Position numbers and translations under genes: made by a program. The notes below the pieces were generated by a model. It worked only from the letters and a program-made list of their open reading frames with translations. It was not told the DNA's origin and ran no database searches. This document shows positions 1 through 12,062 of a DNA stretch of 64,000 bases, one piece after another. Source of the stretch: Paramarasmius palmivorus (Eukaryota; Basidiomycota; Agaricomycetes; Agaricales; Marasmiaceae); the NCBI GenBank assembly GCA_037176845.1, contig JAYKXP010000007.1:62001-126000 (forward strand). The letters are read 5' to 3'. How positions within the stretch are numbered: the first letter of the stretch is position 1; each line of letters opens with the position of its first letter.

Positions 1-2915
1 GCGAACTAAACGTACTGAATCCGCGTTCTTTGATACCCTTCTGGAAGGCGGTATGGGCAACCAGAATATAACCTTTTTGGGTTCCGGGTTGGACGCGGGA
101 CAGTATGATGTACTAGAAAGACGCTTTAGAGAGCTTATACAGCCAAAAGCACATATATCTCACCTCTCCCTCTTGATGAACGTGGCCTTCTTCATAACCG
201 TTTAGCATCATCTCTAGGTGCAACTCGTTGAGGACTCTCTTTATGGGAGCGATCCCGCTGCCTTTCTCTAGGCCAGTCAATTCATATTTTCTCTTCTCCC
301 CGACGAGGTTTAGTAGTTTCGGGTAGAGGTCATCGAACCCTTTCACAGAACCGATGGCGGAAAAGCTGAATGTGACGAGAGCGCCTGTTGATAGGGCGTC
401 TTCTGCGGAGCGCTTGTGCATAGGTGATTCATTATCGTGCGTTAAGTCGTATAATAAAGCGTGAGGCATGGAACCATTCAGAGGCGTGATGATGGCTTGT
501 CGTACAGGACCCTTACCAGTCGGTGAGGGAATCTCCTCGTGGCTGGTAAGGCATGCGCCATCCATAGACCCTAGGGGTCCTTGTTTCAGCTACCAGAATA
601 TCAGACATAGAAACTACTCACCGACGGGTTTGCCGACACCATACCTGTACAACAGCCGGGAATATTCTTTAGGATCCCAACCATTGTAACTCTCCCTAAT
701 CAAACTGTTGATACCAAGACGCTTGACAAAGAGCAAGTCCATCTCCTCGGTTCCAGTGAAAAGCTCGGCACAAACGTAGAGATCGGGATTGACAACACGG
801 GCAGCATCGAGCATCCAAACGCCGACCTCCAATGGGGTAGAATGGCAATTATCGATACGGAAACCGTCGAAACTGGCTGCGAGGGAAGTAACATAGGAAG
901 TCATATGTTCCCAGAGCCATGGATTGTCATCCGGGCCTGACCCATACCGAAGTTTGACACAGTCACCCCATACGATTACCTCCCGACGTAGATATGCTTT
1001 AGAGGGAAGTAGGGCAAAGTTCTGTAGAGGATCCGCTGCCCATATCCATCCGTTGTTGGCAAGAGAGTATACCAAAGGGTCCGAGTCAGGTTTTGGACCG
1101 GTACGTGTGAAGTAGGTCTCGACGAGTGGTGACCTAAGTCGTAAATTAGTATAGATGCCAAGGTTGGGAGGGAATAAATACTCACTTTTTCGATATTTCG
1201 CCAAGTTTGGGGCCGTTCTCGTCAAGTCGTGTGTATTTGACTCTGTTCTTGATGTTTTCATGGGCAACTCGTGTGTCTTCTTCCCACTCTTCATAAAGAG
1301 GCACATTTATAACATCAACCACTCGCACCCATGCGTCAGCGAGAGCATCTACATCAGTGATACTCACGAAGGCGGCCTTCACGAGTCCAGCAGCCGCGCT
1401 GGGGTCGGAATGGACACCATATCGCGAACCTAGTTGACCCAGTCCAGAGATAAGGTTGTTGGACTTGGCCAGGTGCGCGAGTTCGACTACCGATTTTCCC
1501 GCGATTTCCGGTCCCTTCCATGCCGTGACACGGTTCGAAGAGAGCGCGACTTTGACCGAGTCCTTCTCGCGAGCAGTGTCCAAAACATAATACTGCCATA
1601 GATTGAGACTCTTGACTTCGTTCTGGAATGCGGCCACCAAGGTGTTCAAGTCTTCTTCTGATTTGACGAGAGTGGGAAGGCCTCGAGAAGCGAGGGTACT
1701 CGAAAAAGTGATCATGGCGTTGTCAAGTTCGAGAGCGGGAGTAAGATGCGGCGAGTTGTAAGGGCTGAACCCTGTAGTGATGCTAAGCCAGTATACACAA
1801 TACACAGACAATGCATATACGTACCTGATTCAGGATGCTCAGCGAGCCAAGGGCTATCGTTGGCAGTGTGGTTGAGGACAACATCGGTAAGACTCAACAG
1901 TCCATAGTCATTCTTAGCAACCTTCAGAATCGCATCAATCTGGGCTTTTCCACCGTCCGCCTCCACCTTCCCTCCGAACAAACTCGGATCGTACTTGAGC
2001 TGATCACGGATAGAGTAAGGGCTATCACTCTCGCCTCTTTCTTGCAGGGGCGTGAAATGAAGCATCGTGTAACCTCGATCTTTGGCTTCTTGGAAGTGAT
2101 TCTTCCATTCGGACAATGGTCCCATCCATTTCGAGACAATTGTGAGGATAGAGAGAGCGTCCAGCGGCAGGTTTACCCACTCGTTCTTGAGAACAGCGCC
2201 GGTAGCAGGAGGAAGAGGTTGGAGGTCATTGGATAGAATAGGTGTGCGTGCTTTCGAACGAAGAATGGGATCGATATTGAAGTAACCTTCGCGACCTTTA
2301 ACCCTCGAACCGGGCAGATCGCCATCGTATTCAACCCAGAACACGAAAGCACCAGCATGTGAAATTGGCAAATCGATTTGAATGGGCTTGGAGAAGTCGG
2401 AGGGAAGACTAAAACGAGAATTAGACTCCTGTCAGCCATAAACGCGTAACAAATATGTGTAGGCCGCCTACTCGCGAGTTGTGAAGTGATCACGCTTGAA
2501 CTTGCCTCCATCAAGAGGGAAATTGGTCTTGAACACGCCATTCTTCGACGCAGGAGTACCGGCGTCGATCGAGACACGCAGAATGTAGGGAGTATCGGCT
2601 GGAGGAAGACGAATATACTGTATGGAAACTTGTTAACCAAAGGCGAGGTCCGGAATGAACACGAAAGGCACTCACAGAGCGATCCTTGTGAGGACCACCA
2701 TCTACATCGAGACGAAGTTCATAAACGCGAATCGGTGCTTCTCCTGGGGCCAAGGCTGACTGGAAGAATTCAATGCCTTCATCGGCTGGCGTCTTGGGCC
2801 CACCAGCGGAGATGGGCGACGTCTCTGCGGATGAGCCAGAGTATGAGGCGGATTTCTGGGCTCCAGGTATTGTGACCTGGGGCTTGGATTTTCCAGCTTT
2901 GCGGCCTTTGCCCAT
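1..2915 (-). CDS. GDB1: Glycogen debranching enzyme, N-terminal part (runs off left edge)
   Basis: Cytosolic bifunctional enzyme that removes branches from glycogen by 4-alpha-glucanotransferase and amylo-1,6-glucosidase action. The start at 2915 opens a low-complexity stretch (MGKGRKAGKSKPQ), followed over several short-intron exons by the eukaryotic debrancher N-terminal domain and a GH13-like transferase domain. Visible hallmarks are LTDVVLNHTANDSPWL, the nucleophile motif GFRIDNCHSTP, the acid/base motif CAELFTG, and the downstream RESYNGWDPKEYSR region. The C-terminal glucosidase half lies outside the window. The exon frames change at about 2640-2700, 2410-2470, 1790-1830, 1190-1250 and 600-630, each with plausible splice signals. 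The family assignment is secure; the inner exon borders are my inference. The gene is tandem with the makorin gene upstream of it. Confidence 0.93.
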
Positions 2916-3180
2916 GATGAAGGAGAGATGATGGTGGTTGAGAAGAGAGAGAGGTAGGGAAGGTCAAATGGCTGCCTTTTCAAGCTCCCATGGCCATATT
3001 TCAACGCGTCTGACCTGATGTCATCGTCTAACCCTGGTTTAGGAAATCACGCTTCCATTATAAACGCATCTCCGACTCCGATCCGAGGGACTGTGCCTTT
3101 TGGCCCTTACATTCGCTTATACACCTAAAAGTACATATTATGCTTCTATATGCTTGGAATCTTTACACTAAATGTCCACC

Positions 3181-5057
3181 CTAGAATAATGCATCCATCA
3201 CCCGACTAAGAAACGACCGTCGTGTGTCGTTGTCGTTATTCTCATTCCCAGCACTTGCGCCTATTACCCGACCCCGTCCATCGGTCACGAACGGTGGTGG
3301 CCTGGCGGGTTCGACACTAGATGACTCGGAGTCGCCGTCGGAATCTTCACCGCTGGAGTCGCTGACATTCTCGAGAGGTGGTGGAAGATCATCGGCGACA
3401 TTGCTGGTGAAGAAAGGTCCTGAGGTACAACGCTCAGCCCTTCCTTCCGTCTCATCATCGGTAGTGCTCCAATCCGAATCAGTGTCATCGACATCTTGCA
3501 ATGGTGGGAGATCGCTCTCTGAATCGTCGTTGTCTGCCCGAGATACTGCAGCGTTACGATCCTGGGTAAGTTCGTCCAGACCCGGGATCGCTTCCAAGGG
3601 AGGCGGCGGCTCATCAATATCGTCGTCATCATTGTCAGAAGCTCTCCAGTCATGCCACCATTGGTGCGGTGGTTGCTAAAGACATTGCGATATGTCAGAA
3701 GTCAGGCACTATTAAAATGTTTAGATACTTACTCTGGCCGAGTCCACAGTCGCATCATTCATGCTGAAAGAAATGGATACCGGCCCTGTCATGCGGTCCT
3801 CCCAATGCGATCCGTCTTCGAGATTCCATTCATCAAGCGGGGGAAGGGGTTCCGGTGCAATAACAACACTAGCAGTAGCCCCTCTTCTGCCCGTGGCATC
3901 TGAATTGGCGAGTTCCAGATGCTGTAAGCTGTTTCGCACAGCCTGTAGGGTGTTCTGAAGACGGCCCAGCTGAGGTTCGTCAAGCAGCCGATTTATCCAT
4001 GTAAAGTTCTGAGCACTGCTATCGCGTCTGATTGTTTCGAATATATCTGCAAATAGGCTATCGGGGTTGTAAGGTGGTCGTAGTCGTTGCTGGTAACGCT
4101 GAGAAGGTATGGTTAATGTCCTAGTGACATAGAGAGGATAATAACCTACCCGCATAGACTCGTCTACACCATCCTTGAAGGAATAGGGAGTCCCGTCATC
4201 ATTCAAATGCTGATAGAAGCAGTCTTTCCCGAACGGACAGAAAGGGTTCTTCTTGTCTTTCGCCTTCGATTGAGTAAAGTACCTTGGAGAAATTGTTGTA
4301 AGACGGAATGGGTAAACAAGCCTCAGGTCACATACTTGCACGGTACCCTTGCCATACTTTGCTTATATTTCGAGATAGTTTCCGCTTTTCTGAGGTCGTC
4401 ATTCTTGAAAAACAGAGACGAAGGCGTGATGAATTTCGAGGGCATCCGGCACATGGGACACTTCTTGTGGACACCCGAATCCACAACATCCACAGATTTA
4501 GCAGTCGGATCCCGCCATTGCTTGATACACTGACATTGCTGTACTGAGCTGGTCACATTTTAATTAGAAGTGATTGAAACCTACGGTTATACAGAAAACG
4601 TGATTACACCCAGCTGTTGAACCAAATGCTGTTAGTCGGCTGTGGCACAGCAGGTAATGTTGTAGAACGCACTGAGTAGCCCGTACAAGTTAGGTTTCTC
4701 GAAGCAAATTGAACAAAGTTCGTCCACTGGGTCAGCTTCGACATCCGCTTTCTCATCTCCGGTGTACGGACTTGCGTGCTGGAACCAACATTTATCACCT
4801 CGTTTGCAGAATCCTGTCGCATTATTTAGGTCTGCGAAGAAGCGAGTATTCGAATCAATATTACCTTTCGCAAAGAACTTGCAGCTCTTGGATTGATCAT
4901 AAGGGGTGAGGCGAGCATCGACTCCCTGGTCGCCATTGGCCGGATCCCCGTGCAGAAACTTGCATGACTTTCCGCTGAAGCAGCCACGAGAAGTTTGATA
5001 GTATTTGCATATTCCGCGAGGTTTTGACGTCGAAGGGCGATCTACCGCAGTAGACAT
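3181..5057 (-). CDS. Makorin-like CCCH zinc finger / RING E3 ubiquitin ligase
   Basis: Probable RING-type ubiquitin ligase that also binds RNA. The N-terminus carries CCCH fingers (CKYYQTSRGCFSGKSCKFLH, then CKFFAKG followed after a gap by CKRGDKCWFQH). A C3HC4 RING is assembled across introns: CSICFEKP, then GCNHVFCITC, then KKCPMCR. A further CCCH-like element, CPFGKDCFYQHLNDDGTPY, follows the RING as in makorins. The C-terminal third is acidic and Ser/Asp-rich with no recognised domain and ends in SRVMDALF. At least four short introns interrupt the gene. The order CCCH-CCCH-RING-CCCH is the makorin architecture; the acidic tail looks lineage-specific. The start codon is 117 bp from the divergent MCM10 start. 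Confidence 0.85.
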
Positions 5058-5174
5058 GGTAGTTGAGATGATAGAAGTGTGTGATTCAAAGAATGATTCG
5101 GTGTCACGCTTTTAATGGACTCGTGACGCTGTGTTTACAGCGTTGAGCGCGTCGCGTCGACCTCTACCATCACT
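5058..5174. promoter_or_regulatory. Shared divergent promoter, makorin-like / MCM10
   Basis: Only 117 bp separate the two divergent start codons, so core promoters and 5' UTRs must overlap or be very short. The half nearer MCM10 has a GC-rich CGCGTCGCGTCG stretch (about 5147-5158). It resembles but does not match an MCB element (ACGCGT), so cell-cycle control is only a guess. Confidence 0.55.
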
Positions 5175-7448
5175 ATGGAATCTATTCATCAGAAGTCGGA
5201 AAGGGACAAGCAAGAGCAAGCAGAAATTCGGAGGCAAATAGCTCAACTTCAGGCTCGATTAAAGGACGACCCAGAGGAGCAAGACACGACACACGGTTCA
5301 CCCAAGAGAAAGCACCGAGAGTCAACATTACTGGCGCCGGCGACGCCTTCTCCTAGTGCGTATCCATTGATCTATTATGTTCTAACTACTCAATCTCAGC
5401 GTAGAGAAGAAGAAGGCTGAAAGTCATATTGCCCGACAACCTCATGCAAAGACAGTTGCTGCCCGTACAAACCCCGACTCTGCATCACTCACTGAACCAC
5501 CCATCCCTGTCAAGCCGGTGGCATCGAATCTCCTAGAGAAACTCGCCGGTCTTCGGGACAAATCACAGGAAGAACGACCTCCCAGACACAATAGAACCAA
5601 TGGATTCACGGAAAGACCTCCCGAACAAGATATGCCAATTCCAGACAACCCATGCACAGGCACAAAGCGTGACGACAGGCTCGCAATTATTGAGGACCTG
5701 CAACCTGGCCCAGTTGAGCATACTCCGTCTTTCGACGATCCTAATTTCGATGCACTCGAACCAAATTCGGGTATCAGGCTGTCGTATGTGGTGGCATTAT
5801 AATTCTCGTTATTGCTGAGCTCTGAACTACTCGCAGCTCACGTACCCTTCCGCACGAGGATCTTCAAGATTACCTCCGAGGGAGATTCTACCTTTCTCCC
5901 TCCCGGCTCTACTCCTCTGTTCGCCTCCTGCCCGACAAACAAGGTTACGATGTCCCCGTCCCCGGCGACTGGGTAACCATTGCCGTTGTCGCAGAAAGGG
6001 GTCCAATCAAGCACACTAGCACGCCAGTTGGAATCAACAAGAACGAAGAAGACAATGAAGAAGAGAATGCGAAGAGTAGCAAACAGGGAAAAGGGTCGGT
6101 GAAGGGGACAGAGAAGGGCTCGAACGCAATAAAGGGCAAAAAATATATCAACTTCAAGTTGATTGATTTTGGCTCTCGGTCTGGAGGGTCGTCATCAGGA
6201 GGAAAATCGGTGATAAGAGGAGACGCATTTCTCTCGCTATTACTATTCGAGGCGGATAGCTACGATGTCATCACACGCGAGGGAAGCAAAAGACAGGAAA
6301 AGATATATAAAGGTGGAAGTCGCGGTGCATTCGAAGCCATGACCAAGCTCAAAGAAGGAGACGTCGTTGCTCTTTTGAACCCCAAGGTGTTGAAACCATA
6401 CCAGGTAAAAGCTATTTTGCTTTTCAAGCTGTATTCGTTAATGTGTTGACTCTAGCGCAGAACGGATAACCCCCATCCAGTCGATAACATCCTCGCCATA
6501 ACTCCAGAGTCTGCAGCATCCATCACGACAATCGGTCGGGCCAAGGATTTAGGTATGTGTACGGCAATCAAGAGGGACGGAAAAGTCTGCGGTAGTTGGT
6601 GCGACAAACGAGTCAGCAATGTATGCGACTTTCATGTACAGAGTGCTATCGACAGTCGCAGAGCTTCTCGCCCCGAGTTCTCAGCAGGGTGAGTATACCA
6701 GCGCTACGCTTAGCACACCACTAATAGTTGCTCACAGAACGTCCGGTCTCGGGAGCGTTGCAGCCAAAGCCAAGAGAAAGAACGACTACGACCCAAGACG
6801 TCAGTGGGGCTTGCAACCAAACTCTCAACAAGATCAGTCGGAGGATGTTGGCTCTACCTACGTGTTTTCTGGTCATATCATAAAGGGCTCCTCCAACGAT
6901 CCAGACCGTTTTAGTCGAGAAAGGCAAACACGAGAACAGAAAAAGCTCGCGGCTCTGGAGTCCGAAAGGGCATTGGAGAAATTGCTGAAAAGGGACAAAG
7001 AGGGCATGCAGTCAGTGATGAAAGCGAGACAAGTGTTGGGTGCGACAAAGAGGAAAAAAGAAAGTGGGAAGGAGGAACCAAACTCAACCGATACACCAGT
7101 GGACGACGCCGAAGAACTCGACGAGGAGCATGTTCGTAAAAAGCGCAAGTCGCTATCAGCTTTCCAAGTGATGAAACTCACTGGTTTCGATCCTATTTCT
7201 GCAAAACATGGGGAGCCGCGTCAGGCCACCGAGGATGTGAAAAAGAAGGTCAGACCGGGTGCCTTGAAGCGATGCCGTTTACTTACTCGCTCACTACTCA
7301 GATGGAAGAGCTCGCATCAATACACCAAGCCAGAAAAACCGCTGATATTCAACGAATAGCGGGACCGAGGAAACGTTCTGGAGTCGTTGCTCCGGTCAAG
7401 CAACAACCTACGGTCGAGGACAGAATGGTAGACTTGGATTCAGACTAA
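5175..7448 (+). CDS. MCM10: DNA replication initiation factor MCM10
   Basis: Nuclear replication factor that binds the CMG helicase and DNA and helps activate origins. The protein starts with a coiled-coil-like segment (QEQAEIRRQIAQLQARLK), passes through a disordered linker, then an OB-fold region (DLQDYLRGRFYLSPSRLY to GDVVALLNPKVLKPYQ), then the family zinc finger. That finger reads CTAIKRDGKVCGSWCDKR and continues to CDFH, giving C-x9-C-x11-C-x2-H, close to the known Mcm10 pattern. A basic coiled segment and a short C-terminus ending MVDLDSD follow. Introns fall near 5355-5400, 5790-5835, 6405-6460, 6690-6738 and about 7250-7300. A Lys/Asp/Glu-rich insertion in the OB region (about 6040-6150) is longer than in yeast. 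The gene is convergent with RPC4, stops 118 bp apart. Confidence 0.92.
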
Positions 7449-7566
7449 GTGCATAGATACTCTACCAGAGATGAGATTCAGATTCAGTGTATTTTTATCA
7501 ATGTATAGCCTATGTATATGTCGTGCAACAGTTTCTAATGCAAACAGTAAAGACTGGAATTATTAT

Positions 7567-9104
7567 TTACGATTCATCCATCCGTATTAAACCATCGTCT
7601 GGGATAGAATCCGACCCGGTAGCTGAAGTCTCCATAGAAGCAAGTAGAGCATCAACATTCGGTGCTACAACGAAATGTTTATTGATTTCTCCAAGCACCG
7701 TCATTTTACTCTCTCCTGTGTCAACAGTAACCGCATGTTGCAGAAAAGATGGCTGCGTGCCAGCTGTGACCTTGAGATGCGAAATAGTAAGTGACACACG
7801 AAAAATGTATCGGCGAAAGGACATACATCGAGCACGATACCATTTGCCAGCCGCATCTTGACAGCCCCGCTCCGATACACTTCCAACTTACCAATAATAC
7901 CGTCTATAGCAGCGACTGGCTGTGTTTTTTGTTCGGGAGTTGATTGAGAAGTCGCTTGTGACGGTTCTTGTTTTACATCGGCTGCAAATGACACTCGCTT
8001 TGTGCCAGAGGACGTCGATGGTTCGGAAGTCGTGCTGAGTTCGCTGCTCTTGAGTTCAAAGGAAGGAAACGGAGATGGGAATTGGAAGAAGTATAGTCTG
8101 TCTTGCTTGAGCGTAGGATCCTGGGATGCATCAGGCAACGAACAAAAAAACACAGAACAATGCACTCACATCAGGTACCTCAATCTGTTGTTGACTAAAA
8201 TCTTCAATGATATCCTCCATCTCTTCCTCTTCCTCGCTTTCGCTCAAGTCTATAGCATTGGCAAGATCAACTCCTCCAGCTTCTAAAAGCAAGTGAGTAT
8301 TAGAGAGCCATGAGTGCTTTCTCTACGCACGATCTGGATCTTCTTTCTTTAATTTGGGAGTGTTTCTGACCTCTTTCAGCACATCAGGTGCCATATAGTC
8401 TACCCGCTGCACATTCTCCATATCCAGAATTTCAACACCGTCATCTGGGTCAGAATAGACATCCTCTTCATCCAAAGCTTTCCCTTTGCCCTTGCCATCT
8501 TCGACTTTGATTGTCGGAGCAGCGGTGTGTGTTAAACCAGCGCCAAGACTGCTATGTTCACCCTTGGATGGAATTGGGATAGGTGTGAAATTTGACCTGG
8601 GAACCGAACGTCGAACGCCTCCACCTGCCATCGCTGGACCCATCGCAAAAGGTCCGCTCGCAATCATTTCCTGTGGTGGACGAGGAGCACCACGACCGCG
8701 ACCTCTACCATCATTTGTGCTGGATCCTCGACCTCTTCCTCTTCCGCTCGTGGCTTGTGGAACAGTTTCGGGTTGTGGTTCCTAGTGAAGGATAAGCATC
8801 GTAGAATGTGTGATATTTGATGGTTCGTACTGGTTTGACTTCTCTGTTTCACCAACCAATCAGCTGTCGGGTATACACATCCTACAATGGATCGGCTCAC
8901 TCCTTCTTTCGGCGCGCAGGTAATGTGGGGACAAATTTGAGTTTTTGAGTGCCCTGTCTTGTCACTTCTGGTCTTTTTGCCAGGCTAGATATTGCTTTCG
9001 GTTTCTGATTGCTTTCTAGGGTTATTTTGAGTGAATTGCGATTGAAATTCAGAAGGCGACATACCGGAATTTCCATTGCCAGAGCCAGAGGGTGCACCGG
9101 ACAT
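7567..9104 (-). CDS. RPC53: RNA polymerase III subunit RPC4 (Rpc53 type)
   Basis: Subunit of nuclear RNA polymerase III, paired with the Rpc37 subunit in the TFIIF-like module that acts in termination and reinitiation. Exon 1 (MSGAPSGSGNGNS) is spliced to the conserved segment KPKAISSLAKRPEVTRQGTQ and on to FVPTLPARRKKE. A Gly/Arg-rich GRGRGRG stretch and an acidic region (ESEEEEEMEDIIEDF) come next. The C-terminal RPC4 domain contains LYFFQFPSPFPSF, GIIGKLEVYRSGAVKMRLAN and VLGEINKHFVVAPNVDALL. These blocks in this order are diagnostic for RPC4. At least five exons are present. It shares a 121 bp intergenic region with divergent XPT1. Confidence 0.92.
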
Positions 9105-9225
9105 GGTGTTTCGAGTTGAAGATTAGACTTTGATTTCGCGTGACCGTGGCTATCAATTTTTTTTGCCTTTCGTCACAATTTATCTGTTTGCCAATCTCCT
9201 CAATCTCATTTCTCAAATCTCCAGC
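9105..9225. promoter_or_regulatory. Shared divergent promoter, RPC4 / XPT1
   Basis: There are 121 bp between the divergent start codons of the Pol III subunit gene and the phosphoribosyltransferase gene. It contains a T-rich run (about 9157-9166) followed by pyrimidine-rich sequence leading into the XPT1 start, as is usual near fungal transcription starts. No specific factor site was identified. Confidence 0.5.
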
Positions 9226-10354
9226 ATGTCTAACGAAGTCAAGCATTGGCACGTCACCTACAACGATATTCACAACCTAATCCGAAAATGCACACCCAAG
9301 ATTGCCTCAGAGTTTAATCCGGACTTACTTCTAGCCATTGGCATGTTTTTTCACGCTTCCTTTCCACCTCTTCATGTTTGTAGTAACCGGAATACCATTC
9401 AGGTGGAGGGTCAGTTCCAGCTGTTACTCTTGTCTGTAGAAAAAGTGCCGCTGATGCCATCGCAGAGGTTTCTTCCCTGCCCGGGTGATGGTGTGTGAAT
9501 GTTCTAGATGGTCGTTCGATAAGACTCACAGACAAATCTTCGCAGAGAACGTTCCTGAGGGAGCAGACTACAAATAAAACCCTCCAGATTCAGGCTATCG
9601 GTCTGTCCCTGTATGAACCCGTTGAGGGTACGAGCGCCGAGCAGATTGGGCAAGAGGTCATCCGGACCCAATGGCTGTAAGTCCGGCGGTCCACTTCGAC
9701 TGAGTCCGGACTCGAAGTTCTCAACTTTCCATATTAGTGGTGCAGATGCAGGAAAGATGCTGGTTGGAAAGCGAATTCTCATCGTGGTGAGTCCAGGAAT
9801 CTTGACGTGCACACCATCCTATTCAGATGCATCAAATCAGGATGAAGTCGATGACACAAGGAAAACACTAGGGTGGGACTTCACATGCTGTATCACTTCG
9901 TGGTCTCTTAAAGACTTGATTTAGCTATGCACTTTCTGAGCTGCAGAAAGACGTGGAGGCGGAACTTCTCAATCACCCTGAATCACAACGTGATGCCCTC
10001 CGAGCAGCAACTAAATTCGGAATCTTTGTCGTCCATAACAAGAAGAAGCCCAAATTGGCGGAACTCCCACCGGGAACACCGTGAGCACAGTCAGTCATCC
10101 GTTCAAATCTCTGAATTGAACCGAAACAGATACTATGCTGGAGCCGATGTAGACGACTTGTGGTGAGTTTTCTGTGCTAGCAGGGCGGTGAAAATTTCTC
10201 ACATATTTCACAGGCTCGACTATCCCTGGGAAGCTACGTATGCCTATTTCCGCGTATTCATGCCGCATTGCGAGTCTCTAACTCCGTCAAATATAGCAAC
10301 ATTGAAGAACACGACCAATTGGCGGCCTTAGACGTCAAGAACGCGAGTCCATAA
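9226..10354 (+). CDS. XPT1: Xanthine/hypoxanthine phosphoribosyltransferase (XPT1 family)
   Basis: Purine salvage enzyme that transfers phosphoribose from PRPP to xanthine, and in relatives to hypoxanthine or guanine. The start MSNEVKHWHVTYNDIHNLIR matches the yeast Xpt1 N-terminus. After splicing, LLLAIGGGSVPA gives the Gly-rich loop; QIQAIGLSLYEP and IGQEVIRTQWL follow. The PRPP-binding motif is VGKRILIVDEVDDTRKTL with its final residues across an intron. The C-terminus has FVVHNKKKPKLAELPPG, then YYAGADVDDLWLDYPWEA, then IEEHDQLAALD. Six or more introns are inferred. The first needs a GC donor to keep the Gly-rich loop in frame (see separate entry). The exon joining PA to RTFLRE is the least certain: intron about 9422-9544, or parts of it may be exonic. 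Confidence 0.9.
9341..9402 (+). other. GC-AG intron in XPT1
   Basis: The exon ends ATTG, the intron begins GCATGTTTTTT and ends ATTCAG, and the next exon starts GTGGAGGG. Joining gives Ile-Gly-Gly-Gly-Ser-Val-Pro-Ala, the expected phosphoribosyltransferase loop. Using the GT four bases downstream instead shifts the frame and soon meets a stop. Length is 62 nt, typical for this gene set. Confidence 0.7.
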
Positions 10355-10839
10355 CGTAGTACAACACTAGTTCAACCTAGGAATCCATTTTATGAGATCT
10401 TCCTTTGACGTGATCATTTCAAGCTACAAGTGTCGCTATGTATGAGGTGTAGAATATATTCTATTGTAGTGCATGTAGACTGTACAATGGAAAAGAAATT
10501 CACAAACGTCCGCCGGTCATTCTGCGTCTACACTCGGCAAGATAATGATGAGACGCGCTGATCCGAAATTTATCGTGTCTGATGAGATAAACCGGGAGCA
10601 ACCAAGACAGTGACAAGGTGGGAACACACCTTTTTACCCTGAACTTTTCTTCCCAGCCGTAGGGCTCTCTCTCACCTCCTCCACATCGCAGGCCTCGCAA
10701 GTTTTCACCTTTGCGAGCACGCTGCAGCCTGCTAGTCGTTTCCTTGGTCATCACTATCCCTGGTCACGGCACAGTTTTTGGTTCCGTTCCCTTAGTGGCT
10801 ATTTCAAACACCTCGACCTTCTCTCCTAGATTTTCCTGA
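10355..10839 (+). promoter_or_regulatory. Mitoferrin upstream region with three GATA sites
   Basis: A 485 bp gap between the XPT1 stop and the mitoferrin start. Three HGATAR-type sites lie within about 50 bp: AGATAA at 10540-10545, TTATCG (CGATAA on the minus strand) at 10570-10575, and AGATAA at 10585-10590. They sit about 250-300 bp upstream of the start codon. Fungal iron regulators of the Urbs1/Sre/Fep1 family bind GATA cores, so iron control is plausible, but none of these is the extended ATCWGATAA form. No coding sequence is convincing here. Confidence 0.4.
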
Positions 10840-12062
10840 ATGGAGGAGCCGGATTATGAATCTTTACCGCCCAATGCTGGGCTTGCAGTACGTAGATATA
10901 AGCCGACTGTGCTTTCCATGAGCAATACTGAACAATCACCTAGGTGAACATGCTTGCTGGTGCCCTGGTTAGCCCTTCTCAATCCCCAGCCCCCAGTCCA
11001 ATGGTTTTGCTGACACGCTCTCTTACAGGCGGGTATTTCAGAACATGCTGTCATGTTCCCCGTAGACAGTATCAAAGTGCGTTTACTTTCGCGTATTATC
11101 TTGCTTTCTCTCATCTTTCTTGAAAGACGCGGATGCAAGTGTTCTCAGCATCCCCCGTGGCAGTCTACAGCGGGGTAGGGAATGCGTTTACTCGTATCAA
11201 ATCAACTGAGGGAATGAGGGCGCTCTGGAGAGGTGTTTGGTCTGTTGTGATGGGCGCAGGGCCAGCACACGCTGTCCATTTTGGCACTCTCGAAGCAGTT
11301 AAGGAACTAATGGGAGGCAATGAAGCTGGAAATCAATGGCTGGCAACCTGTACGATATTGTGTTGATTTGATTCTTCTTCTTACTCACCACATTGATTTT
11401 TAGCCGTTGCGGGTGCCTCAGCCACGACCGCAGCAGACGCATTGATGAATCCCTTCGATGGTATTCATTATCCAACTCGGAGTCAAAACCGGTGCTGACT
11501 TGCCGCTTTTCTAGTCATCAAGCAACGTATGCAAGTTCACAAGTCCGAGTTCCGCTCAGTTTTCACTTGTGCCCAGACGGTTTATCGCAATGAAGGGTTG
11601 GCCGCGTTCTATGTCTCTTATCCTACGACGCTGGCTATTTCCATACCCTTCAACGCAATTCAGGTCACCATATACGAACAGCTCAAGCGGGTTCTCAACC
11701 CGAGCCATAAATATGATCCTTCTGCACACATGATTGCAGGCGCAGGCGCTGGTGCAGTGGCTGCTGCGCTGACGACACCCTTAGATGTTGCAAAAACTAT
11801 GCTGCAAACCAGAGGAACTTCAACAGACCCCGAGATACGAAATGTGTCTGGTATCAGACAAGCTTTCGGTATCATCTGGCGTAAAGATGGTCTAAAGGGC
11901 TTTGCTAGAGGACTGACACCCCGTGTCATGACCACAATGCCCAGTACTGCCCTATGTTGGCTGTCGTACGAGTTCTTCAGTGCGTTCTTTCTTTCGAATT
12001 CCTGTCAAACATAGTCTAATCATGGTGTTCCGTTCGCAGAGGCCGCAATACGAAGCAACTGA
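10840..12062 (+). CDS. MRS4: Mitoferrin-type mitochondrial iron carrier (Mrs3/Mrs4)
   Basis: Inner mitochondrial membrane carrier that brings ferrous iron into the matrix for heme and Fe-S cluster synthesis. The spliced protein has three repeats of the solute carrier fold, each with its P-x-[DE]-x-[KR] signature: FPVDSIKTRMQ, NPFDVIKQRMQVH and TPLDVAKTMLQTRG. Mitoferrin-type features are NMLAGALAGISEHAVMFPVD, MGAGPAHAVHFGTLEAVKE and FYVSYPTTLAISIPFNAIQV. The start MEEPDYESLPPNAGLA leads directly into the first membrane segment. Introns lie near 10888-10945, 10966-11028, 11075-11128, 11350-11403, 11460-11514 and 11981-12039. The length, near 300 residues, is normal for the family. The last exon adds KAAIRSN to the EFF end of the final helix. 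Confidence 0.92.
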
